A stretch of DNA of 64,000 bases, from assembly GCF_002868715.1 (NCBI RefSeq), contig NZ_PKLZ01000002.1, forward strand, positions 62,001 to 126,000, written 5' to 3'. Shown one piece after another: positions 17,447-26,535 of the stretch. The position numbers were made by a program, and so were the translations under genes. The stretch is from Kineobactrum sediminis (GTDB lineage Bacteria; Pseudomonadota; Gammaproteobacteria; Pseudomonadales; Halieaceae). Within the stretch, counting starts at the first letter, position 1. Every line of letters starts with the position of its first letter. The notes beneath the pieces were generated by a model. That model had not been told where the DNA came from. It was given only the letters and a program-made list of their open reading frames with translations, and searched no databases.

Positions 17447-18034
17447 TCAGAGGCCGATCACCAGCGCCGGGTGCAGACCCGTCGCCGCTGCCATATTACG
17501 CAGGACAATCTGCAGGACATTGATCAGGATGAAGACCAGGATCGGCGAGAAATCGAGCCCCCCCATGTTCGGCAGCAGCCGGCGGAACGGTGCCATTACC
17601 GGTTCGGTAAGCTGAAACAGCAGCAGCAAGGCCGGATGTCGGCTCTGGGGCGCTACCCAGCTGAGGATGATCATTGCCAGCAGCGCAAAGAAATAGATAT
17701 TGAGCAACAGCCCGGCGAGACCCAGTACGCCCCAACCCAACAGTCGGAACGGGTTGGGCAACCCCAGCCCGTTCAGCAGCAGCAGGACAACAATGGCCAG
17801 TACCTGTATCAATAGTGCCAGTAGCAGGGAGGCGGTATCAAGCCCCGCAATACTCGGGATAACCCGGCGCAGAGGCAACACCAGGGGGTTGGTAATCCTG
17901 GCCAGGAACTGGCTGATCGGGTTGTAGAAATCGGCGCGCACGGCCTGCAGCAAAAACCGCAGTAACACGGCGACCAAGGCCAGGTTCAGTGCGGTTTCGG
18001 CGAGATAACCAATGATTTCATTGAGTGCATTCAT
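17447..18034 (-). CDS. yggT: YggT family membrane protein
   Basis: A 195-residue inner-membrane protein with two copies of the YggT domain, each a pair of helices containing an arginine-rich turn: [20 protein letters not shown] in the first and [20 protein letters not shown] in the second. Members have been linked to osmotic shock tolerance and, in some bacteria, cell shape or division, but the molecular role is unsettled. It overlaps proC by four bases (ATGA) and precedes metX. Confidence 0.93.
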   Translation of the reverse strand: MNALNEIIGYLAETALNLALVAVLLRFLLQAVRADFYNPISQFLARITNPLVLPLRRVIPSIAGLDTASLLLALLIQVLAIVVLLLLNGLGLPNPFRLLGWGVLGLAGLLLNIYFFALLAMIILSWVAPQSRHPALLLLFQLTEPVMAPFRRLLPNMGGLDFSPILVFILINVLQIVLRNMAAATGLHPALVIGL

Positions 18035-18864
18035 GCGTCGGGAGTCTCCTGTGGTGCGCCCATCTCTTCCGCCCGTTCCCTGGCTGCCGCCATGGCATGT
18101 GCCACCAGATCGCGCAGGCCCTCGTGCTCAAAGCACTGTACGGCCCGTTCGGTGGTACCGCCGGGGCTGGTTACCCGGCGGCGCAGTTCCCGCAGGTCAA
18201 CATCGCTCTCCAGTGCCATCCGGGCGGCACCAAAAGCGGTTTGCCGGGTCATGGCAACGGCACAGTCGCGGGACAGTCCCATGGCGCAGGCAGCCTCTAT
18301 CATGGCTTCCATGAACAGGAAAAAGTAGGCTGGACCGCTACCGGACAGCGCCGTAATGGCGTCCAGGTCGCTCTCCTGGGGGACCCACTGGATCAGCCCG
18401 ACAGCGCCGAGAATGGCGCTCGCCAGCTTGCGCTGTTGTGGCCCTGCTTCCGGGCTTGCATAAAGTGCGGTGGCACCGGCTCCCACCAGGGACGGCGTGT
18501 TGGGCATGCAACGTACCAGTGGTGCACGATTGTCGAGCAGGGATTGCATGGTAGCGATGGTAGTGCCGGCGGCAATTGAAATAACCAGCGATCCACTGGC
18601 AGCCACCTGGGCGCTGATGCTGGCCAGGGCCGTTGCCATTATCTGGGGCTTGACTGCCATGACCACCACATCGGCTCCCGCGCAGGCGGCCGCATTATCC
18701 TGGTACACCTTGATGTCACCGAGTTGGCGCAGGCGCTCGAGATTTTCCCGGGCCGGGTCCGAGGCCCGTATACACGAGGCATCGTGGCCACCGGCAAGTA
18801 ACCCGCCGATAATACTGGACGCCATGTTACCGGCGCCGATAAAGGTGATGATTGCAGTTTTCAA
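18031..18864 (-). CDS. proC: Pyrroline-5-carboxylate reductase
   Basis: Last step of proline synthesis, reducing 1-pyrroline-5-carboxylate with NAD(P)H. A TTG start at 18864 gives 277 residues; no ATG or GTG lies just upstream in frame. The N-terminal dinucleotide fold ITFIGAGNMASSIIGGLL, VVVMAVKPQIM, MPNTPSLVGAGATALY and the C-terminal signature LSGSGPAYFFLFMEAM with LRRRVTSPGGTTERAVQ are family hallmarks. It probably heads the long minus-strand run to hemW, with a promoter in the gap to yggS. Confidence 0.95.
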   Translation of the reverse strand: MKTAIITFIGAGNMASSIIGGLLAGGHDASCIRASDPARENLERLRQLGDIKVYQDNAAACAGADVVVMAVKPQIMATALASISAQVAASGSLVISIAAGTTIATMQSLLDNRAPLVRCMPNTPSLVGAGATALYASPEAGPQQRKLASAILGAVGLIQWVPQESDLDAITALSGSGPAYFFLFMEAMIEAACAMGLSRDCAVAMTRQTAFGAARMALESDVDLRELRRRVTSPGGTTERAVQCFEHEGLRDLVAHAMAAARERAEEMGAPQETPDA

Positions 18865-18907
18865 GGACAGCGTTTCCCGCAGTTGAGACGGTTAATTCAG
18901 GAGCTTA

Positions 18908-18913
18908 AGTATA
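18908..18913 (-). promoter_or_regulatory. Candidate -10 element for the proC operon
   Basis: TATACT on the minus strand, 44 bases upstream of the proC TTG, within the 89-base gap after yggS. No strong -35 hexamer is visible at 16-18 bases, so this is tentative. Confidence 0.35.
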
Positions 18914-18953
18914 CACGCCGCAGCGCCGTAAAATCGACCGCCGACAATGCCTG

Positions 18954-19637
18954 TTATCGCGGACCAAAGATGTCGGTACCCACGCGGATAATGGTTGCGC
19001 CCTCTGCAATAGCGGCCTCCAGATCGCCTGACATGCCCATTGACAGAGTATCCAGCTCGGGCGCCTCTTGCTGAAGGTTTTCCAGTGCCCTGCGCAAAGT
19101 GGCAAAGGCGGCGTGCTGGGCTTCCGGTTCCAGTCCGGCCGCGGGGATGGCCATCAGTCCGCGCAGCCGTATACGGGGTAATGCCATTACTGCCCTGGCG
19201 AGCGCCGGCAGTTCTGCCAGGTCCACCCCCGACTTGCTGGCCTCGCCCGAAATATTGACCTGCAGGCAAATCTGCAGGTCCGGTAGCGACCGGGGACGCT
19301 GCTCGCTCAGGCGGCGGGCCACCTTGAGACGGTCGACACTGTGAACCCAGTGGAAATGCTCCGCAATCGGCCGGGTCTTGTTGGACTGGATGGGCCCGAT
19401 AAAGTGCCAGCAGAGATCGAGATCAGAAAGCTCCGCAATTTTAGCCAGCGCTTCCTGCAGGTAGTTTTCGCCGAATTCATGCAGACCAAGGCCCGCCGCG
19501 CGGCGGATTTCGTCGGCGCTACGCGTTTTGCTGACAGCAAGTACGCGTATTGAGTTCTCTCGCTGGCTTTTTTGCGCGCTGAGTCGTACTCTTTCGAGGA
19601 GTTTGTCGATGTTGCTTTTGAGGGTGTCTGCATTCAT
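18954..19637 (-). CDS. yggS: PLP homeostasis protein YggS/PipY
   Basis: Pyridoxal-phosphate-binding protein that buffers cellular PLP; it has an alanine-racemase-like barrel but no known catalysis. The ATG at 19637 (MNADTLKSNI) matches family N-termini and gives 227 residues; an ATG nine bases upstream is equally possible. The PLP lysine is in VLAVSKTRSA. FGENYLQEAL, HFIGPIQSNKTRPI, and the phosphate-binding C-terminus SMGMSGDLEAAI and GTDIFG are all present. It is divergent from pilT, as in Pseudomonas. Confidence 0.95.
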   Translation of the reverse strand: MNADTLKSNIDKLLERVRLSAQKSQRENSIRVLAVSKTRSADEIRRAAGLGLHEFGENYLQEALAKIAELSDLDLCWHFIGPIQSNKTRPIAEHFHWVHSVDRLKVARRLSEQRPRSLPDLQICLQVNISGEASKSGVDLAELPALARAVMALPRIRLRGLMAIPAAGLEPEAQHAAFATLRRALENLQQEAPELDTLSMGMSGDLEAAIAEGATIIRVGTDIFGPR

Positions 19638-19731
19638 GCAATGCATGGTAGCGGATTGGGGCAGCGGGAAGCGAGCCGAAAACAATGACTATGGGCAGTC
19701 AAAATAAGAATTGCCCGGGGGGAGGGAAACG

Positions 19732-20766
19732 GTGGATATAACAGAGCTTCTCGCATTCAGTGCCAAGCAGGGGGCATCGGACCTGCACCTGTCAGCGGGT
19801 TTGCCTCCGATGATTCGGGTGGACGGCGATGTGCGGCGGATCAATTTGCCGCCAATGGATCACAAGCAGGTTCACGACCTCATCTACGACATCATGAACG
19901 ACAAGCAGCGCAAGGATTACGAGGAGTTCCTGGAAACGGATTTTTCCTTTGAGGTCCCCGGCGTTGCGCGTTTCAGGGTTAACGCCTTTAACCAGAACCG
20001 CGGCGCCGGCGGTGTGTTCCGGACCATTCCCTCCAAGGTGCTGACCATGGAAGACCTCGGCATGGGCCAGGTGTTCCGCGATATTTCAATGATGCCGCGC
20101 GGCCTGGTGCTGGTAACGGGGCCTACCGGTTCGGGCAAATCCACTACCCTCGCGGCGATGGTCGACCATATCAACGACAACAAGTACGAGCACATCCTGA
20201 CCATCGAGGACCCGATCGAATTTGTTCATGAAAGCAAGAAATGCCTGATGAACCAGCGCGAGGTGCACCGGGATACGCTGGGTTTTGCCGAGGCGCTGCG
20301 CTCCGCGCTGAGGGAGGATCCCGACATCATCCTGGTAGGTGAAATGCGCGATCTTGAGACCATTCGACTGGCGCTGACCGCGGCGGAAACCGGGCATCTG
20401 GTTTTCGGCACCCTGCATACCACTTCCGCCGCCAAGACAATCGACCGGATAGTGGATGTATTTCCCGCGGCGGAAAAATCCATGGTGCGCTCAATGCTGT
20501 CCGAGTCGCTGCAGGCGGTAATCTCCCAGACCCTGCTCAAGCGTGCGACTGGCGGTCGGGTAGCGGCCCACGAAATCATGCGCGGCACCGCGGCCATCCG
20601 CAATCTTATTCGCGAGGACAAGGTGGCGCAGATGTACTCCGCGATCCAGACCGGCAGTGCCCTGGGTATGCAGACCATGGACCAGTGTCTCAAGGAGCTG
20701 GTAGAGAAGCGAACCGTTACTCGCGATGTTGCTCGCGAAAAAGCGCGGATGCCGGAAAATTTTTAG
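19732..20766 (+). CDS. pilT: Type IV pilus retraction ATPase PilT
   Basis: Hexameric motor that depolymerises type IV pili and powers twitching. GTG at 19732 after the GGGGGAGGG sequence gives 344 residues, the same length and start (xDITELLAFSAKQGASDLH) as the Pseudomonas protein; an upstream TTG at 19711 is rejected. Walker A GPTGSGKSTTLAAM lies near residue 136. The Asp box TIEDPIEFVHE, Walker B IILVGEMRDLETI and His box HLVFGTLHT follow, and the AIRNLIRED motif needed for retraction is intact. It is followed 25 bases later by pilU. Confidence 0.97.
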   Translation: MDITELLAFSAKQGASDLHLSAGLPPMIRVDGDVRRINLPPMDHKQVHDLIYDIMNDKQRKDYEEFLETDFSFEVPGVARFRVNAFNQNRGAGGVFRTIPSKVLTMEDLGMGQVFRDISMMPRGLVLVTGPTGSGKSTTLAAMVDHINDNKYEHILTIEDPIEFVHESKKCLMNQREVHRDTLGFAEALRSALREDPDIILVGEMRDLETIRLALTAAETGHLVFGTLHTTSAAKTIDRIVDVFPAAEKSMVRSMLSESLQAVISQTLLKRATGGRVAAHEIMRGTAAIRNLIREDKVAQMYSAIQTGSALGMQTMDQCLKELVEKRTVTRDVAREKARMPENF

Positions 20767-20791
20767 GCGGACATAACGAGGGTTCAGCATC

Positions 20792-21934
20792 ATGCGGATT
20801 GAAGATTTGCTCCAGCGGATGGTAAAAGAGGGCGCGTCGGACGGTTTTGTAACCTCGGGGGCAGCGCCGAGTATCAAGGTTGACGGCCAGATTTACCCGG
20901 TTAGCGAAACAAAGCTGACAGATGAGCAATCCCGTGAGCTGGTCCTGTCGACCATGAGCGATAAGCAGCGGGATGAGTTTCTCAGTACGCACGAATGTAA
21001 TTTCGCCCTCGCCGGAGGGGAGGCGGTGGGCCGCTTTCGGGTGAGCGCCCTGGTGCAGCGCGGTCGTTGTGGCATGGTGCTGCGGCGTATAGAAACGCAG
21101 ATTCCGGAAATCGGCCAGATCGGCCTGCCCAAGATCGTCGAGGAGCTGTCGATGACCAAGCGCGGGCTGGTCATTTTTGTCGGCGCTACCGGCACCGGTA
21201 AATCGACCTCTCTGGCGGCCATGGTCGGCCACCGCAACCGCAACAGTCGCGGCCATATCATCAGTATCGAGGATCCGATCGAGTTCATCCACGAACATGC
21301 CAACTGCATCGTTACCCAGCGCGAAGTGGGTATTGATACCGACTCTTTTGACGTCGCCCTGAAAAACACCCTGCGCCAGGCACCGGATGTCATCCTGATT
21401 GGTGAGGTGCGCTCGGCGGAGACCATGGCCCAGGCACTGACCTTTGCCGAAACCGGGCATCTCTGCCTGTGTACCCTCCACGCCAACAACGCCAACCAGG
21501 CACTTGATCGCATCCAGAGTTTCTTTCCGGCGAATATGCAGTCACAGATCTGGATGGACCTGTCGCTGAACCTCAAGGGAATGATCGCCCAGCAGTTGCT
21601 GCCGCGCAAGGACGGCAAGGGTCGCACCCCGGTGGTCGAAGTACTGCTGAACTCACCTCTGATACAGGAATACATACGCAAGGGTGAAGTGCACCTGATC
21701 AAGGAGGTCATGGCCAAGTCAACCGAGCTCGGGATGCAAACCCTCGACCAATCGCTGGTGCAGGCCTATAAGGACGACCTGATTTCGCTGGATGAGGCAA
21801 TCCGCCACGCCGATTCGGCCAACGATGTACGCCTGATGATCAAGATGTTCGAGAAAGGGCGGGCGGGCCAGGATGACGGCCTGGGCCTGACGATTGATCG
21901 TCCGGAGGACCGCGGCCGGCACCTGCGGCGCTAG
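20792..21934 (+). CDS. pilU: PilT-dependent accessory retraction ATPase PilU
   Basis: PilT paralogue that boosts pilus retraction force together with PilT. The 380 residues have the order seen in PilT: N-terminal MRIEDLLQRMVKEGASDGF, Walker A GATGTGKSTSLAAM, SIEDPIEFIHEHANC, Walker B VILIGEVRSAETM, His box HLCLCTLHANNANQ. A C-terminal extension rich in charged residues distinguishes PilU. Its stop overlaps the convergent ruvX stop by four bases. No other pilus genes lie in the window, although pilGHIJ follow gshB in Pseudomonas. Confidence 0.96.
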   Translation: MRIEDLLQRMVKEGASDGFVTSGAAPSIKVDGQIYPVSETKLTDEQSRELVLSTMSDKQRDEFLSTHECNFALAGGEAVGRFRVSALVQRGRCGMVLRRIETQIPEIGQIGLPKIVEELSMTKRGLVIFVGATGTGKSTSLAAMVGHRNRNSRGHIISIEDPIEFIHEHANCIVTQREVGIDTDSFDVALKNTLRQAPDVILIGEVRSAETMAQALTFAETGHLCLCTLHANNANQALDRIQSFFPANMQSQIWMDLSLNLKGMIAQQLLPRKDGKGRTPVVEVLLNSPLIQEYIRKGEVHLIKEVMAKSTELGMQTLDQSLVQAYKDDLISLDEAIRHADSANDVRLMIKMFEKGRAGQDDGLGLTIDRPEDRGRHLRR

Positions 21935-22389
21935 TCTGTCGTGGCGGTGTGCTCGCGCAGCCAGGTTTGCAGAATAAGCTCTGCGGCATAGCTGTCTATG
22001 GGAACCGCCTTGTAGTCTCCACGATGCCCGCGTTCGCGTTGTTCGCCCTTGGCGGTATAGCTGCTGAGGCGCTCATCGGTCATGGTTACCGGCAATCCCA
22101 GGCGCCCGTGCAGCCGTCGACCGAATTTGCGGGCGCGGGTAGCAAGTTCACTCAGGGTGCCGTCCATGTTAAGCGGGTCTCCCACCACCAGCAGGTCGGG
22201 GCGCCATTCCCTGACAATAGCCTCCACAGCCATCCAGTCGGGTATCCCGTCCTTTGCGCGTAGCACGGCAAGGGGTTGGGTCGTGCCCAGCACACTGTTG
22301 CCAACCGCCACGCCGATCTGGCGCAGGCCGTAATCGAAGGCGAGGATTGTGGCCGGCAGGAGGCGCTCGGTAGTGCCCGGTTCAGGCAT
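21931..22389 (-). CDS. ruvX: Putative pre-16S rRNA nuclease / Holliday junction resolvase-like protein
   Basis: YqgF/RuvX family RNase H-fold protein. In E. coli it processes the 5' end of 16S rRNA, and a resolvase role has been proposed from the fold. The 152 residues contain the acidic first strand ILAFDYGLRQIGVAVGN, the second acidic site in VVGDPLNMDGT, and the TDERLSSYTAKG segment ending with a catalytic aspartate region (VPIDSYAAELILQTWL). It overlaps yqgE by eight bases and is the last gene of the long minus-strand run. Confidence 0.94.
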   Translation of the reverse strand: MPEPGTTERLLPATILAFDYGLRQIGVAVGNSVLGTTQPLAVLRAKDGIPDWMAVEAIVREWRPDLLVVGDPLNMDGTLSELATRARKFGRRLHGRLGLPVTMTDERLSSYTAKGEQRERGHRGDYKAVPIDSYAAELILQTWLREHTATTD

Positions 22390-22972
22390 GCCCGACCTGG
22401 GTTGAGATCAGGTTCATGTCGACGCCCAGTTGTGCAGCGGCGGCCGCGAGCCGGCGCTCCCAGGGTATGTTGAAAATGATGTCACTGTCCGCCGGTACTG
22501 TGAGCCAGCTGTTGAGGCCGAGTTCCTCTTCAAGCTGGCCCGCCGACCAGCCCGCGTACCCGAGTGCCACCAGATGGTCGGTGGGGCCGGTACCCTCCGC
22601 GATGGCGCGCAGGATGTCCCTGGAGCTGGTGAGGGTAATCTCGGGTGTTACCTGCAGGCTGGCATCCCAGCGCCGCTTGCAATGGCGGTGCAGGACAAAT
22701 CCGTGATCTATCTGCACGGGGCCGCCGGACATGACAGGCTGATCGCTGAAGTCACTGGTGGTCTCGATCTCCAGATGCTCGAAGATTTCCTCCATGCTCA
22801 GGTCCAGTGGCTGGTTGATGACGATGCCCATGGCACCGGCTTCCCCATGTTCACAGATATAGGTGATGCTCTGGGCGAAAAGACCTTCGGCAAGACTGGG
22901 CATTGCCAGCAGGAAATGATTCCGCAGACAGGCCCCACTTTTCACGATATTGGCAAATGTCTGGACTGACAT
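22382..22972 (-). CDS. yqgE: YqgE/AlgH family protein (UPF0301)
   Basis: A 196-residue cytosolic protein of the YqgE/AlgH family. It was named from an effect on alginate production in Pseudomonas, but its biochemical function is unknown. Family features are the N-terminal NHFLLAMPSLAEGLFAQSIT, the YICEHGEAGAMGIVINQPL strand pair, SGGPVQIDHGFVLH, and ALGYAGWSAGQLEEEL followed by the C-terminal WERRLAAA. It is nearly always next to ruvX, as here. Confidence 0.94.
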   Translation of the reverse strand: MSVQTFANIVKSGACLRNHFLLAMPSLAEGLFAQSITYICEHGEAGAMGIVINQPLDLSMEEIFEHLEIETTSDFSDQPVMSGGPVQIDHGFVLHRHCKRRWDASLQVTPEITLTSSRDILRAIAEGTGPTDHLVALGYAGWSAGQLEEELGLNSWLTVPADSDIIFNIPWERRLAAAAAQLGVDMNLISTQVGHA

Positions 22973-23006
22973 AATGTATTCCGAATGTTTTGCTCCATGC
23001 TGGTTG

Positions 23007-23873
23007 CTAACCTCTTTCTGAGCTTAGCGTGTTTTCTTCGAATTGCCACGTGCGGATGATTTCAAGTTTGTCGGTAGTCGCCCTGAGTTCGGCGGGAAAC
23101 GGGGCATAGGGCTCCGCCATGCGCACAATTTTCATGGCGGCTTCATCGAGCACCGCAAATCCAGAGGATGACAACACCTGGATATCCTCCAGCCGGCCAT
23201 CGTAATTGATTACCACCAACAAGCGCAGGCTGCCATAAATGCCATAGCGGACCGAGGCTTCAGGGTAGTATCGGTTACCTACCGCCTCCACGCGTTTGCG
23301 CCAGTCGTGCAGGTAGGCTGCGTCAATTGCCGAGCGTGTAGAGAGCGAGGTGAGCCGGCGTACCCGGGGTAGCTCCGAGTAGTCCCGGGCCTGGTCTTCC
23401 AGGGCCGCCTGTAGCCGGGCCAGTTCCCGGTCGAACTGATCCGCCTCGGGGTTGGTGCCTGCAGCACCCATGGGGGTTGTTGTTGTACCGGCCCGTTGTT
23501 GCGGAAGGGTCTGGCGTGTACTGTTTTCGCTGACCAGCGGGGCCTCAGCCTGCCGCCGGGGGACAGCGGCCGGCGCCGTGTCGGGCGTTTCTGCCGTACC
23601 CACCAGTAGTGGGGCACTGGCACTATCGGTAACCGAAGTCTGCTCGTCGTTGTTGCCACTGCCCTGCTGGTTAAACTGGGCCAGATGCCGGGCATTCTCC
23701 TGGGTCAGGCTGGTTGGGCGCTGTGCCAGGGTGATTTCAAGCTGCGGCGTATATTCGGGGGTATCACCGGCACTAAAACCGATACCCAACACCAGAATAG
23801 CGTGCAGCGCAGCGGCCAGAAAAACAGCTATGCCAATACCATTGCCCGGTTCACTGCCTATGCCCTGCTGCAT
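23007..23873 (-). CDS. TonB-type energy transducer (TonB3-like)
   Basis: Inner-membrane protein that passes proton-motive force to outer-membrane receptors or pilus functions. ATG at 23873, after AGAGGG, is chosen (288 residues); an upstream TTG at 23912 would overlap gshB more. One helix (IAVFLAAALHAILVLGIGF) anchors it. The periplasmic linker is rich in Gln, Thr and Ala rather than the Pro-Glu/Pro-Lys repeats of classic TonB. The C-terminal TonB domain includes YPEASVRYGIYGSLRLLVVI, VLSSSGFAVLDEAAMKIVR and an IIRTWQF ending. The Pseudomonas homologue in this position (TonB3) affects twitching. No exbB or exbD is nearby. Confidence 0.88.
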   Translation of the reverse strand: MQQGIGSEPGNGIGIAVFLAAALHAILVLGIGFSAGDTPEYTPQLEITLAQRPTSLTQENARHLAQFNQQGSGNNDEQTSVTDSASAPLLVGTAETPDTAPAAVPRRQAEAPLVSENSTRQTLPQQRAGTTTTPMGAAGTNPEADQFDRELARLQAALEDQARDYSELPRVRRLTSLSTRSAIDAAYLHDWRKRVEAVGNRYYPEASVRYGIYGSLRLLVVINYDGRLEDIQVLSSSGFAVLDEAAMKIVRMAEPYAPFPAELRATTDKLEIIRTWQFEENTLSSERG

Positions 23874-24840
23874 GTCCCTCTGCCTGTTCCCGCTGGCGTA
23901 ACTCGTTGGCAATACAATCCATTAATTGGCCGCCGATGTCCAGATTGGAGGCTCGCTCTATTTCCTGGATTCCGGTCGGGCTGGTCACGTTGATCTCGGT
24001 GAGGTAATCGCCGATGATATCCAGTCCCACGAACATCAGGCCGCGCTCGCGCAGGCTGGGGCCTACCTGTTCGGCGATCCACTGGTCCCGCTTCGACAGT
24101 GGCTGTCCCCGGCCCTGGCCGCCGGCGGCAAGATTGCCACGGGTTTCGCCCAGCATGGGCACACGCGCGAGGCAGTAGCTGACAGGCTCACCGTCAATCA
24201 TCAGTACCCGCTTGTCACCCTGGGTAATCTCCGGAATAAAGCGCTGCGCCATAATGGTGCGCTTGCCGAAATTGGTCAGGATTTCAAGTATCACGCTGAG
24301 ATTGGGGTCGCCGTGCATTACCCGGAAAATTGATGCACCGCCCATACCGTCCAGGGGCTTGAAAATAACATCGCCGTACTCGCTGTGAAAGGCTTTAAGC
24401 CTGGCCATGTCGCCGCTCACCAGTAGCGGTGGGCAACACTGTGGAAACTGGGTGGTAAACATTTTTTCGTTGCAGTCGCGCAGGCTGTCGCAGCGATTTA
24501 CCACCAGCGTACCCAGTCGCTCCGCCGCCTCAAGAATATAGGTGAGGTAGATGTATTCGTTGTCAAAGGGTGGATCCTTGCGCATCAGGATCACGTCCAG
24601 TTCCGCCAGGTTCCTTACCTGGGGGTGGTCCAGTCGGTACCAGCTCTCGGGGTCGTGAAATACGGTCAGGTGCGACATGCTGGCGCGGGCGGTGCCGTGT
24701 TCGAGAAACAGATCGGCCGGTTCCATGTAAAACAATTGCCAGTCCCTGGCCTGGGCCGCCCACAGCATGGCGAGGGTGCTGTCCTTTTTGTACTGGATCC
24801 GTGAGATTGGATCCATTACTACACCGATCCTGATTGTCAT
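23851..24840 (-). CDS. gshB: Glutathione synthetase
   Basis: ATP-grasp ligase joining gamma-glutamylcysteine and glycine. The 329 residues start TIRIGVVMDPISRIQYKKDS, the standard prokaryotic GshB N-terminus. The family motifs VLMRKDPPFDNEYIYLTYIL (at the length limit), the ATP-binding DVIFKPLDGMGGASIFR, the flexible glycine-rich AAGGQGRGQPLSKRD loop, and the magnesium-binding EINVTSPTGIQEIER are all present. It is followed by the tonB-like gene, as in Pseudomonas, but here it is preceded by rsmE rather than by chemosensory pilus genes. Confidence 0.96.
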   Translation of the reverse strand: MTIRIGVVMDPISRIQYKKDSTLAMLWAAQARDWQLFYMEPADLFLEHGTARASMSHLTVFHDPESWYRLDHPQVRNLAELDVILMRKDPPFDNEYIYLTYILEAAERLGTLVVNRCDSLRDCNEKMFTTQFPQCCPPLLVSGDMARLKAFHSEYGDVIFKPLDGMGGASIFRVMHGDPNLSVILEILTNFGKRTIMAQRFIPEITQGDKRVLMIDGEPVSYCLARVPMLGETRGNLAAGGQGRGQPLSKRDQWIAEQVGPSLRERGLMFVGLDIIGDYLTEINVTSPTGIQEIERASNLDIGGQLMDCIANELRQREQAEGHAAGHRQ

Positions 24841-24936
24841 GGTTATGTCTCTTGGCTTGATTGGCGGGTTAAAGTACGCAAACGCCGCGGCCGGCGCAAG
24901 CGTCGATGCTCCAGCGGTGCAAGGTGGGTTGCCGGT

Positions 24937-25689
24937 TCAGTGGTCGGGCCCCGGATGTAATCCGCGCATGTCGCCCCAGCGGGCCTGCAGGATGGCAAGC
25001 GCCGCCAGGGGTGCGGTTTCAGTGCGCAATATCCGCGGACCAAGGGTGAGGGCTTCAAAGCCGGCGTGGCCTGCGGCATCGATTTCCAGCTCGCTGAGAC
25101 CGCCCTCCGGGCCGACCAGAAGGCAAACGGTTCCGGGTTCGTCGGCCCCGCGCGGTTTGCTGGTGGCCCGGTGATGCAAAACAAAGCGCCGCTCTTCCTC
25201 GCAACCGCCAAGCCATGAATCCAGGTTGGTGGGCGGGTGAAGGGTTGGCAATGTGCTGCGCCCGCTCTGTTCGCAGGCGCTGATGATCACCTGTTGCCAG
25301 TGGCCCAGCTTGCGGCTTTCGCGCTCGCCGCGCAGCCGCACTTCGGTGCGTTCGGTGTAGAGTGGGGTGATGGCACCCACGCCCAGCTCAGTGGCCTTTT
25401 GCATCACCCAGTCCATGCGTTCGCCCCGGGAAATGCCAATGCCCAGATGAACCCACAACGGTGAATCCATGGTGCCCGGTTGCTGTTCCATTAACTGCAC
25501 CGTCACCTGCTTTTTGCTCACGGCCACAATCCGGGCGCTGTACTGGCTACCGCTGCCATCAAACAGGAGTAGCACGTCCCCGGGCCCCATGCGCAGGGCT
25601 TTGCCGAGATGCTGGCTCGCCCCAGGTTCCAGCGCCAACTCCGAGCCCGCGGTCAGCATTTGTGGCGTGTAGATACGGGGGATACGCAC
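24937..25689 (-). CDS. rsmE: 16S rRNA (uracil(1498)-N3)-methyltransferase
   Basis: SPOUT-family methyltransferase modifying U1498 of 16S rRNA. The GTG at 25689 (xRIPRIYTPQ) matches family N-termini and lies after GAGGG, giving 250 residues. The PUA-like N-terminal domain includes GASQHLGKALRMGPGD. The deep trefoil knot is marked by LLVGPEGGLSELEID and LGPRILRTETAPLAALA. It begins 11 bases after the metF stop, so it is probably the fifth gene of the sahR operon; it then sits 96 bases before gshB. Confidence 0.95.
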   Translation of the reverse strand: MRIPRIYTPQMLTAGSELALEPGASQHLGKALRMGPGDVLLLFDGSGSQYSARIVAVSKKQVTVQLMEQQPGTMDSPLWVHLGIGISRGERMDWVMQKATELGVGAITPLYTERTEVRLRGERESRKLGHWQQVIISACEQSGRSTLPTLHPPTNLDSWLGGCEEERRFVLHHRATSKPRGADEPGTVCLLVGPEGGLSELEIDAAGHAGFEALTLGPRILRTETAPLAALAILQARWGDMRGLHPGPDH

Positions 25690-25700
25690 GGTGTCCGCCC

Positions 25701-26528
25701 TCAGAGGCCCAGGTTCTGGTAAATCTGCCGGGTGGGGTCCACCTGGTTCATGGTGTAGAAATGAAGCCCCGGCGCGCCGTTCTCCAGCAGGGTCTGGCAA
25801 AGCTGGGTGACAACCTCAATGCCGAACTTGCGGATACTCTCGTCGTCCTTGCCGTAACCTTCTATGCGCTGGCAGATCCAGCGCGGGATCTCGGCACCAC
25901 AATTACGGGAAAAACGGGCCAGGTTGGCAAAGTTGGTGATCGGCATGATGCCGGCGTAGATGGGTTTATCTATACCGATTGCCGCGCACTGGTCGAGAAA
26001 GTAGAAGTAGGATTCAACATTGTAAAAATACTGGGTAATGGCGCTGTCGGCGCCGGCATCCAGTTTCAGCTTGAGGTAGTGCAGATCGCTGGCATAGCTT
26101 TCCGCCTGGGGATGAATTTCAGGGTAGGCGGCCACTTCAATGTGGAAGTGGTCGCCCGTGTGTTGGCGAATGAAGGCCACCAGCTCATTGGCATACACCA
26201 GCTGGCCGGGGCCGCCGGTTCCCGATGGCATATCCCCGCGCAGGGCCACCAGGCGCTTGACGCCCAGATCACGGTAACGTTGCAGCAGCGCGGCCATGGT
26301 GTCGGCATCATCGCCCCCGAAACTCAGGTGAGGGGCGACCTCAATGCCTCGCTCACACAGGGCCGCAACAACGCCGAAGGTGCTGTCCCGGGTCGAACCG
26401 CCGGCGCCGTATGTGACCGAGAAAAAGCCGGGATTGAGGTCCAGCAGCGCCGGTGTGGTCTTGTCCAGCAACGCTGCCTTGCCCTCCGCCGTTTTTGGCG
26501 GGAAGTATTCGAAGCTGATTGTGCTCAT
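25701..26528 (-). CDS. metF: Methylenetetrahydrofolate reductase
   Basis: Flavoprotein that reduces 5,10-methylene-THF to 5-methyl-THF, the methyl donor for homocysteine. The start at 26528 (STISFEYFPPKTAEGK) gives 275 residues; the frame is open upstream but only as a shadow of ahcY. The catalytic glutamate is in FEYFPPK. FFSVTYGAGGSTRD, ALRGDMP, DAGADSAITQYFYN and AGIMPITNF are FAD/folate-site segments. It follows ahcY by seven bases in the SAM-cycle operon, which fits regeneration of methionine from homocysteine. Confidence 0.96.
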   Translation of the reverse strand: MSTISFEYFPPKTAEGKAALLDKTTPALLDLNPGFFSVTYGAGGSTRDSTFGVVAALCERGIEVAPHLSFGGDDADTMAALLQRYRDLGVKRLVALRGDMPSGTGGPGQLVYANELVAFIRQHTGDHFHIEVAAYPEIHPQAESYASDLHYLKLKLDAGADSAITQYFYNVESYFYFLDQCAAIGIDKPIYAGIMPITNFANLARFSRNCGAEIPRWICQRIEGYGKDDESIRKFGIEVVTQLCQTLLENGAPGLHFYTMNQVDPTRQIYQNLGL

Positions 26529-26535
26529 GGTGCTC

